Shown piece after piece: positions 46,368 to 53,148 of a stretch of 64,000 bases of DNA. The position numbers and the translations under genes are program-made. How positions within the stretch are numbered: the first letter of the stretch is position 1; every line of letters starts with the position of its first letter. This stretch comes from Rariloculus sp963665575 (GTDB lineage Bacteria; Pseudomonadota; Gammaproteobacteria; Steroidobacterales; Rariloculaceae), in assembly GCA_963665575.2 (NCBI GenBank), contig CAXXDW010000006.1, positions 496,001 through 560,000 of the forward strand. The letters are read 5' to 3'. The notes under the pieces were generated by a model. That model made no database searches, was not told where the DNA came from, and saw only the letters and a program-made list of their open reading frames with translations.

Positions 46368-47654
46368 TCAGAGCCAGCCGCGCAAGTCCCGGCCCGGCAG
46401 GCCGGGCGGGCGGATGCCCCGGGTCAGGAGCAGCAGCCTGAACCGTTCGCCCATTTCTCCTGGCAGTACGAGCGTCTTGAGGGCGCTCGCACTTCGCGCG
46501 TCAAGGGATACCGGGTCGGGGGCGCCCGCAATGCTCTCGGCAAGGAAAAGACCCTGTGTCGTGAACCCGGCGACATCGAAGCCTGCACCGCGAGCCGCGT
46601 CGGCGCAGGCGCTGAAGTCCACCCAGGCGCTGACATCCTGCAGGCCCGGCAGGTAGAACGGGTCGGCATGCGCCCGGTGGCGGAGATGGCAGATCAGCGT
46701 TCCGTCGCTTCGTTCGGGATGGTAGAACTCGCGCCGTACGCCGCCGTAGTCGACGAGCAGCAGCGCTCCTCGCGCGAGCGAGGCGGCGAGACCGTGCATC
46801 CAGCCGCCAAGCACGAGGCAGATTTCCGAGCGATAGCCGTTGGACAGGGGCTCGGCCAGAGCCGATTCCAGCACCGCGACGGCGGCGTCCAGCTCCGAGT
46901 CGCGACCGCCTTCGGCCCATTCGAAGCCGTTGCTCCCATAGCGCACGCCGAGCGGCAGGACAGTGTCGCCGCGCTTGACGAAGCGCACGACCGGCAAGGC
47001 GTCGACGACCTCGTTGGCGAGGATCAAGCCTTCGACAGGACGTTCCGGAAGCCGCTCAAGCCAACCGACGCGATCGCCGAAGCGCGCAAGCTGATCCCGC
47101 TGGCGAGAGCGGAGATCCGCGCTCGGCTCCAGGATCAAGTATTGCACGGGCGCGCCGCGCCGTTCACTGCCGGCGCAAGGCGTGTTGTCCGCGTCACCTG
47201 CGTCAAGCGCAGCAGCAACGGCAATCGCGTCAACCGTATCGGCCGTGGCGCCAGTAGCGGCCGCGTCACGTGCATCGGCCCTGTCACCTGCATCAACCGC
47301 GTCAAGCGCATCCAGCGCGTCAAGCAACTGCGCCGCAAGCGTACCGTCGCCGGCGCCGATTTCGAGGATCACGGGGGCGTCAAGCGCCCCAAGCATGCCG
47401 TCGAATTGAGTCGCGATCGCGCGCGCGAGGAACGGGCCGAGTGCCGGCGCCGTGATGAAGTCGCCCGCGGCGCCGAACTTGGCGCTACCCGCGCTGTAGT
47501 AACCGAGTCCGGGCTCGTTGAGCACCGACTGCATGTAGCGATCGAATCGAATCCAGCCGCCGGCCTTCGCGATCCGGTCGCGCATCCGCCGGCTCAGCGC
47601 CTGGCTCAGCGCCAGCGCCTCGCGACTCGGTTCAGTGGGGGCTCGGACTGTCAC
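46368..47654 (-). CDS. MidA/NDUFAF7-like SAM-dependent methyltransferase
   Basis: 428 residues from GTG 47654 (GTG 47666 is an alternative). The N-terminus IRFDRYMQSVLNEPGLGYYS and the SAM motif VILEIGAGDGTLA (about residues 95-107) identify the MidA/DUF185 family, whose eukaryotic member NDUFAF7 methylates a complex I subunit. The later motifs ILANEVVDALPV and LLVDYG are intact. An alanine/aspartate-rich segment (about 111-156) interrupts the domain between the SAM motif and the next strand, and is encoded by near-repeated DNA. It is divergent from the pteridine reductase gene. Confidence 0.88.
   Translation of the reverse strand: MTVRAPTEPSREALALSQALSRRMRDRIAKAGGWIRFDRYMQSVLNEPGLGYYSAGSAKFGAAGDFITAPALGPFLARAIATQFDGMLGALDAPVILEIGAGDGTLAAQLLDALDALDAVDAGDRADARDAAATGATADTVDAIAVAAALDAGDADNTPCAGSERRGAPVQYLILEPSADLRSRQRDQLARFGDRVGWLERLPERPVEGLILANEVVDALPVVRFVKRGDTVLPLGVRYGSNGFEWAEGGRDSELDAAVAVLESALAEPLSNGYRSEICLVLGGWMHGLAASLARGALLLVDYGGVRREFYHPERSDGTLICHLRHRAHADPFYLPGLQDVSAWVDFSACADAARGAGFDVAGFTTQGLFLAESIAGAPDPVSLDARSASALKTLVLPGEMGERFRLLLLTRGIRPPGLPGRDLRGWL
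47187..47324 (-). repeat. Low-complexity Asp/Ala repeat inside the MidA-like gene
   Basis: 138 bases of imperfect 6-9-base units related to GCGTCAA encode LDALDALDAVDAGDRADARD and further Asp/Ala-rich residues. It keeps the reading frame and lies between conserved domain segments, so it is an in-frame expansion rather than damage. Confidence 0.7.
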
Positions 47655-47728
47655 GGTAGCGCGCACGCGCGGCCCAGAGGGGCGGATAGTGTACCCTTGG
47701 CGCCGATTCGAGCAGGCTGGAGCGGTCC

Positions 47729-48490
47729 TTGGCAGACGCCGAAACAGCGAGGTCCCTGGCGGGAACGTGGGCGCTCGTGACGGGAGCGGCGATTCGCATC
47801 GGCGCGACGATCGCTGCGAAGTTGCACGACGCCGGGGCAAACGTCGCGATCCATTACTTCCGTTCGGCGGACCCTGCCGAAGCACTCGCCGCAACGCTGA
47901 ACCGCAAGCGCCCGGGATCCGCGATCGCCGTGGGCGCCGATCTTCTGGACCCCGACGCGCGCGAGGCGCTCGTGGACACGGTGACCTCCCGCGCGGGCCG
48001 GCTCGACGTGCTCGTCAACAACGCCTCGAGCTTCTATCCGACGCCGCTGGAATCGATCAGCGAAGAACAATGGGACGACCTGATCGGCTGCAATCTCAAG
48101 GCCCCGCTGTTCCTCTGTCAGGCCGCGCTGCCGCACCTGAGGGCCTCCAAAGGCGTAGTGGTTAATATCGTCGACGTGCACGCGCAACGGCCGCTCAGGG
48201 ATCACCCGATCTACGGCGCGGCCAAGGCGGGCCTTGCGATGCTGACGAGGTCGCTTGCCAAGGACCTCGGTCCCGACATCCGCGTCAACGGCGTGTCGCC
48301 CGGGGCGATCCTCTGGCCGGAGGCCGGCCTCGAAGAGCGCGTTCGCGACAGCATCATCCGCCAGATACCCATGCGGCGCCAGGGCGAGCCCGACGACATC
48401 GCTTGCGCAGTGCTGTTTCTCGTGCGCGACGCGCCCTACGTCACCGGACAGATCATCGCCGTGGATGGCGGGCGCAGCGTCGGCTGGTGA
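47729..48490 (+). CDS. Pteridine reductase / short-chain dehydrogenase (FolM type)
   Basis: 253 residues from TTG 47729 with GGAG upstream. The SDR nucleotide-binding motif here is TGAAIRIGATIA (about residues 18-29), with the R-x-x-R-type phosphate contacts of pteridine reductases, the NNAS motif and the catalytic Y-x-x-x-K in YGAAKAG. FolM-type enzymes reduce dihydromonapterin or dihydrofolate. The folB gene next door supports a pterin substrate, though other SDR functions cannot be excluded. Confidence 0.85.
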   Translation: MADAETARSLAGTWALVTGAAIRIGATIAAKLHDAGANVAIHYFRSADPAEALAATLNRKRPGSAIAVGADLLDPDAREALVDTVTSRAGRLDVLVNNASSFYPTPLESISEEQWDDLIGCNLKAPLFLCQAALPHLRASKGVVVNIVDVHAQRPLRDHPIYGAAKAGLAMLTRSLAKDLGPDIRVNGVSPGAILWPEAGLEERVRDSIIRQIPMRRQGEPDDIACAVLFLVRDAPYVTGQIIAVDGGRSVGW

Positions 48491-48506
48491 AGCAGCGCGT
48501 GCGACG

Positions 48507-48869
48507 TCAGTCGTAGTCGTCCGCCGTCCGGGAGACGACGACACCGACCTCGCGCGAGCCTTCAACGGCTCCCGGTTTCGCGACCGAAACCTGCACCCAG
48601 GCGACGCCGAATTCCCCGACGATGAGCGCTGCGAGCGAGTCGGCAAGCGACTCGACGAGTTGAAACTCGGTATTGCCGACGTACTCGATCACCCGTTTCG
48701 CCACGCGTTTGTAATCGAGCGTGGCTTCGATCGAGTCGCTTGCGGCTGCCTTGCGAGCGTCGGTGGCAAACTCCAGATCGATGCTCACCGTTTGCGTGAT
48801 GCGGCGCTCCCATTCCCAGATGCCGACGACCGCCTCGACCCGAATGTCCCTGAAAAAGATCCTGTCCAA
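48507..48869 (-). CDS. folB: Dihydroneopterin aldolase FolB
   Basis: 120 residues from TTG 48869, which aligns with the E. coli FolB start and has AGGAG a few bases upstream. A GTG at 48899 that overlaps the tsaD stop (GTGA) is an alternative. The family pattern FFRDIRVEAVVGIWEWERR and the C-terminal VQVSVAKPGAV are clear. It cleaves dihydroneopterin to 6-hydroxymethyldihydropterin in folate synthesis. It follows tsaD on the same strand. Confidence 0.93.
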   Translation of the reverse strand: MDRIFFRDIRVEAVVGIWEWERRITQTVSIDLEFATDARKAAASDSIEATLDYKRVAKRVIEYVGNTEFQLVESLADSLAALIVGEFGVAWVQVSVAKPGAVEGSREVGVVVSRTADDYD

Positions 48870-48895
48870 AGAGATCTCCTCGTGCGCAGACACGC

Positions 48896-49924
48896 TCACG
48901 GCGGCAAGAGTTCATCCAACGGCCAGCGCGGGCGCGCAATTATACGGTGCTCGGAAGCCAGGCCACCCGAGTGCCGGCACGCGCCGGCGTACGCAACCAT
49001 CGCGCCGTTGTCCGTGCAAAGCGACGGTCGCGGATAGTGAACTCGTGCGCCGCCGCGCGCGCCGAGTTCGGTCAGCGTTGCGCGCAGATTGAGGTTCGCA
49101 CCCACTCCGCCGGCGACGACGAGCCGCTCGAGCCCGGTGTCGTCAAGCGCACGGCCGCACTTCGACACGAGCGTATCGACGACCGCGGCCTGAAATGACG
49201 CGGCAAGGTCGGCGCGCACCGCATCGCTAAGACTGCCGCCGAGCTTGCGGCTCTCGGCCTCGACGGCCACGCGCACTGCCGTTTTCAGTCCGCTGAAACT
49301 GAAATCGAGCCCCCGGCCCTTGAGTGGACGGGGAAACGCGAAGCGCTCCGCATCGCCATACTCGGCGAGGGCGGCGAGCGCCGGCCCGCCCGGATACGGC
49401 AACGACAACAGCCGCGCCACCTTGTCGAAGGCTTCGCCCGCGGCGTCGTCGAGCGTTTCGCCGACGATGCGATAGCGGCCGAGTTCCCGAACGTCCACGA
49501 GCTGCGTGTGCCCTCCTGACACCAGCAGCGCGAGAAACGGAAACTCGGGCGGGTCGGTTTCGAGCAGGCAGGCGAGCAGATGAGCCTCCATGTGGTGCAC
49601 GGGTATCGCCGGGATGCCGAGGCCGAGCGCCAGCGATTCCGCGAGCGCCCCGCCGACCATGAGTGCGCCGATGAGCCCGGGTCCGGCCGTATAGGCGATC
49701 GCATCGAGTTCCTCGAGACTCGAGTTCGCCTCGTCGAGCACGGCGCATACCATGGGCGCGAGCTTGGAAATATGGTCGCGCGACGCGAGTTCCGGAACGA
49801 TGCCGCCGAACTGGGCATGTACGTCCGCCTGACTCGCGAGCGCTTCGGCTACTATGCCGCGGCCATGCTCGTGCAGCGCGACACCGGTCTCGTCGCAGCT
49901 CGTCTCGATACCCAGAATTTTCAT
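48896..49924 (-). CDS. tsaD: tRNA N6-adenosine threonylcarbamoyltransferase TsaD
   Basis: 342 residues. Kae1/Qri7-family motifs are present: ILGIETSCDETGVA at the N-terminus, the metal-binding histidines in VHHMEAHLLA (about residues 107-116) and the C-terminal VAGGVGANLNLR. TsaD transfers the threonylcarbamoyl group to A37 of ANN-decoding tRNAs. Its divergence from rpsU-dnaG-rpoD is the usual arrangement around this operon. Confidence 0.97.
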   Translation of the reverse strand: MKILGIETSCDETGVALHEHGRGIVAEALASQADVHAQFGGIVPELASRDHISKLAPMVCAVLDEANSSLEELDAIAYTAGPGLIGALMVGGALAESLALGLGIPAIPVHHMEAHLLACLLETDPPEFPFLALLVSGGHTQLVDVRELGRYRIVGETLDDAAGEAFDKVARLLSLPYPGGPALAALAEYGDAERFAFPRPLKGRGLDFSFSGLKTAVRVAVEAESRKLGGSLSDAVRADLAASFQAAVVDTLVSKCGRALDDTGLERLVVAGGVGANLNLRATLTELGARGGARVHYPRPSLCTDNGAMVAYAGACRHSGGLASEHRIIARPRWPLDELLPP

Positions 49925-49949
49925 CGTGCTTGACGCGTGCCTTGCGCGC

Positions 49950-49979
49950 TTTACAGCCGCGCGAGTTTGAGACTACTAT
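49950..49979 (+). promoter_or_regulatory. Promoter candidate for rpsU
   Basis: TTTACA (49950-49955) and TACTAT (49974-49979) are separated by 18 bases, five of six and four of six matches to sigma70. Transcription would start near 49986, immediately before the hairpin at 49990-50007. Confidence 0.5.
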
Positions 49980-49989
49980 GGCGATCCCC

Positions 49990-50013
49990 CGCCGGCCTTT
50001 GCCGGCGTTTTTT
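49990..50013 (+). terminator. Terminator-like hairpin in the rpsU leader
   Basis: CGCCGGC (49990-49996), loop CTTT, GCCGGCG (50001-50007) and six T residues (50008-50013) form a textbook intrinsic terminator on the plus strand, 25 bases before rpsU. No plus-strand gene ends upstream of it, and it begins only a few bases after the predicted rpsU start site. It may attenuate rpsU-dnaG transcription. Confidence 0.6.
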
Positions 50014-50038
50014 GCGGTTTGCCAAGTTCAAAGTACCC

Positions 50039-50254
50039 ATGCCGAGTGTCCGAATAAGAGAGAGCGAAAATTTCGATGCGGCGCTGCGCCGCTTCAAGCG
50101 CTCCTGTGAGAAGGCCGGCATTCTCGCAGAGCTGCGTCGGCGAGAGTACTACGAAAAGCCCACTCAGGAACGCAAGCGCAAGAAGGCCGCGGCCGTCAAG
50201 CGGCACATGAAGCGCAACGCCAGAAGCATCGCCAGGCGCAGGCGCCTTTACTGA
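50039..50254 (+). CDS. rpsU: 30S ribosomal protein S21
   Basis: 71 residues from ATG 50039 (MPSVRIRESENFDAALRRFK), ending in the basic tail RNARSIARRRRLY. This is the normal length for S21, a small-subunit protein near the anti-Shine-Dalgarno region. It is the first gene of the macromolecular synthesis operon with dnaG following after a 224-base gap. That gap contains no gene; the gatB/Yqey-like gene often found there is missing. Confidence 0.97.
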   Translation: MPSVRIRESENFDAALRRFKRSCEKAGILAELRRREYYEKPTQERKRKKAAAVKRHMKRNARSIARRRRLY

Positions 50255-50478
50255 TCCGGGTATCCGGGGCGACGCCCCGTCCGGCCCACCACGAGCTCAC
50301 CATACGCGGCGAATCAGGCGCCGCCGGCACCGTACCGCCGCGCGCGTTCACCTTGCGCGAACCATCGCCTGAAGGTCTACCATACACCGGCGACCGGCCC
50401 TCTCTTTCGCCGCGTCGCTGCACCTCATCCGGCAGCGCCCAGTTGGTATGCTTGGGCCCCGAGCATCGACCTTTGCGA

Positions 50479-52164
50479 ATGAGCAAGCTGATCCCGCAAC
50501 CGTTCATCGACGAGCTGATCGATCGAGCCGACATCGTTGAAGTCGTCGGTGCGCGCGTCGCGCTCAAGAAGGCCGGGGCCAGCTACAAGGGACTTTGTCC
50601 TTTCCACGACGAAAAGACACCGTCGTTCACGGTGAGCCCGGACAAGGGCTTTTATCATTGCTTCGGCTGTCATGCCGGCGGCAATGCGATCGGCTTCCTC
50701 ATGGAGCACGATCACATGTCGTTTCCCGAAGCCATGGAGACTCTGGCGGACATGCTCGGGCTCGAGATTCCCGTGGAGCGCAGCGACGCCGACCGCAGCG
50801 AGAACCAGGGCCTGCTCGACGCACTCGGCGAAGCCGACGGCATTTACCGGCAGGCGCTCAGGCAAAGTCCGGAAGCGATCGACTACCTCAAGCGCCGCGG
50901 CATCGATGGTGCGGTAGCCAAGCGCTTCGGCATCGGCTACGCCCCGGATGCCTGGGACACGGTGCTGCGCCAGCTTGGGCGCGGCGAGGCTCAGACGACG
51001 CGCCTCGTGCAGGCGGGACTCGTGATCGCCAACGACGCCGGCCGGCATTACGACCGGTTTCGCGGCCGGATCATGTTTCCGATCAGGGATCGCCGGGGCA
51101 AGGTCATCGGCTTCGGCGGCCGCGTGCTCGCTTCCGGCGAGCCGAAGTACATGAACTCGCCGGAGACCAACGTGTTCCACAAGGGACGTGCGCTCTACGG
51201 AGTGTACGAAGCTCACCAGACACCCGGCCGCCACGACGAGATCATCGTCGTTGAGGGATACATGGACGTCGTATCGCTCGCGCAGCACGGCATCGAACCA
51301 GTCGTCGCGACGCTCGGCACGGCAACAAGCGCCGAGCATGTGCGCCAGCTCACGCGGCGCTACAAGCGTGTCGTCTTCTGCTTCGACGGCGACCGCGCCG
51401 GCCGAGCCGCCGCCTGGCGCGCGCTCGAAACGGCGCTGCCCTACGCCGGCGGCGAGGTCGAACTCGCGTTTTTGCTGCTGCCGGAGGACGAGGACCCGGA
51501 CTCACTGGTTCGCAGCCGCGGCACCGACGCGTTTCGCGATCTGCAAGGCCGAGCCACGCCGTTGTCGAACTTTCTGATCGACGAGCTCCGCCAGCAGGTC
51601 GACCTCGGCAGCGCGGATGGCCGCTCCAAGGTCGTCGCGCTCGCGCGGCCGCTGCTCGAACGCCTGCCCGCGGGAGTCTACCGGGACCTTCTCACGGCCG
51701 ACCTCGCCAGCGTGGTCGGACTCGGCGCCGAACGGCTCGGTACCCTCCTTGCAAGCCCGGCACAAACCAGGACAGGATCGCAAACGCCGCTGCACCGCAA
51801 GTCCACGCTCGTTCGCAAGACCATTACGCTCGCCCTGCACTTCCCTTCGGCTGCCGGCAGCATCGGCGACATCGACGGCCTCGATGAAGTCGACCAGCCC
51901 GGCGCGGGCCTCTTGCGGAGCATCCTCGAGGTCTCCCGGGGAAACCCGGAGATCACGCCCGCCCAGCTCATCGAACGCTTCCGGGGTGACGATGAAGGCC
52001 GTCACCTGCCGCGCCTGGCCGCCGAGGTCCCGCTCGACGGCGAAGAGGCCGCTCCGGAGGTGTTAAGGGACAGCCTCGAACGGCTCGTTCGCGAACAGCG
52101 GCACAAGGACGCCGTAAGGGCGTTGAAGGAGCGCGCGCTTTCGGGGCCGACCAAGCACGCCTGA
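50479..52164 (+). CDS. dnaG: DNA primase DnaG
   Basis: 561 residues from ATG 50479. The zinc-binding CPFHDEKTPSFTVS...YHCFGCHAGGNAIGF (about residues 39-70), the TOPRIM motif VVEGYMDVVSLAQHG (about 263-277) and CFDGDRAGRAAAWRAL are all intact. The C-terminal helicase-binding domain is present but divergent. It synthesises RNA primers for replication. In related bacteria rpoD follows directly; here five genes intervene. Confidence 0.97.
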   Translation: MSKLIPQPFIDELIDRADIVEVVGARVALKKAGASYKGLCPFHDEKTPSFTVSPDKGFYHCFGCHAGGNAIGFLMEHDHMSFPEAMETLADMLGLEIPVERSDADRSENQGLLDALGEADGIYRQALRQSPEAIDYLKRRGIDGAVAKRFGIGYAPDAWDTVLRQLGRGEAQTTRLVQAGLVIANDAGRHYDRFRGRIMFPIRDRRGKVIGFGGRVLASGEPKYMNSPETNVFHKGRALYGVYEAHQTPGRHDEIIVVEGYMDVVSLAQHGIEPVVATLGTATSAEHVRQLTRRYKRVVFCFDGDRAGRAAAWRALETALPYAGGEVELAFLLLPEDEDPDSLVRSRGTDAFRDLQGRATPLSNFLIDELRQQVDLGSADGRSKVVALARPLLERLPAGVYRDLLTADLASVVGLGAERLGTLLASPAQTRTGSQTPLHRKSTLVRKTITLALHFPSAAGSIGDIDGLDEVDQPGAGLLRSILEVSRGNPEITPAQLIERFRGDDEGRHLPRLAAEVPLDGEEAAPEVLRDSLERLVREQRHKDAVRALKERALSGPTKHA

Positions 52165-52282
52165 GTGCGCCAGACCCCGCCATTGCAGACGCGCTACCGC
52201 TTTTTGGGCCGCCGCCGGGCGGGCTATGGATAAGCGCAACACAGGTAGTAGAATCGAGAGTCAGTCCTCGGGGGGGAACGCC

Positions 52283-53035
52283 ATGGCCGCAAGGCGGTGC
52301 CGGCAAGCAATTTGGCGCCGGCGCATCGCTGGTACGGTGTTGGCTGCGGCATTGGCGGTCGGCGCGCTGGCGCAAGCTCCCGAACAACGCGGCCCAAGAG
52401 CACAGCCCGATACACGGATGGGGCTCTATTCTCCCGAACAGCACGAACTGTATGACGGCCGTTTCGCGATCACGGGCGGCCGAATTTATCAGGTGGGCGC
52501 GCTCGACGACGAGTCTCCGTGGGACCATATGGGTGACGATGCATCCAATCTCCGCGCGGTCTCCGGTGAAGTTTCCATCGACGTCAACGAGATCGACAAC
52601 ACCGGAACGTTTCGCGCGGAACTCGAATTGCCCGAAGGCCGCTACGTCGTCGAGATGGATCGGGTCAATGAATTCTCGCCCTGTCAGGATGGCGGCATCG
52701 CAGCCTTCCTGTTCGAGCACGGCAATTCAGGCTGCGGGGACGCCAACTGGCCGAAGAGCCTTCTGTACGTCGCCGGCTGGGGCTACGGATACGCCACACT
52801 GAACGGCGAGTTGCTGTACGAAGACTACGAACTTCACTTCATGGTGACGCAGGGCATGCGCGACCGCGACACCTTGCAGGTCATGTTGCAGCCCGGTTCG
52901 GGCGAAGCCGGCAGCGTCAATCCCGCCGCGCAGCAACTGGACTTCTACATCCGGAGCCCCGCGCGAAACGACGCCAATCATCCATCGCGCGAAGTTTTCG
53001 ACCACTTCTTTGCGATGGAAGTCACCTGGCACTAG
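52283..53035 (+). CDS. Exported protein of unknown function
   Basis: 250 residues from ATG 52283; an in-frame start at 52226 would displace the signal peptide. The N-terminus has a basic region and a hydrophobic core (AGTVLAAALAVGALAQA, about residues 16-32), a probable cleavable signal. I do not recognise the remainder, which is rich in acidic and aromatic residues (GDDASNLRAVSGEVSIDVNE, VEMDRVNEFSPCQDGG) and looks like a beta-rich extracytoplasmic domain. Two cysteines (CQDGG and SGCGD) could form a disulfide. It is the first gene of the insertion between dnaG and rpoD. Confidence 0.7.
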   Translation: MAARRCRQAIWRRRIAGTVLAAALAVGALAQAPEQRGPRAQPDTRMGLYSPEQHELYDGRFAITGGRIYQVGALDDESPWDHMGDDASNLRAVSGEVSIDVNEIDNTGTFRAELELPEGRYVVEMDRVNEFSPCQDGGIAAFLFEHGNSGCGDANWPKSLLYVAGWGYGYATLNGELLYEDYELHFMVTQGMRDRDTLQVMLQPGSGEAGSVNPAAQQLDFYIRSPARNDANHPSREVFDHFFAMEVTWH

Positions 53036-53148
53036 ACCGGTTGTCCGGCGGCCCGGTGGTGCTGAATGAAACGACAGATCGCATCGCGTGCATGCGCGAT
53101 CGCAAAACTATGGTAAAAAAGTATTTCAAATACCGTGGAGACTTTGCC

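Noticed and set aside
47187..47324. CRISPR-like repeat array
   Set aside because: Units are 6-9 bases, irregular and in frame inside a methyltransferase; there are no spacers.
50268..50280. GGGGCGACGCCCC hairpin between rpsU and dnaG as an intrinsic terminator
   Set aside because: The loop is only three bases and there is no U tract after it.
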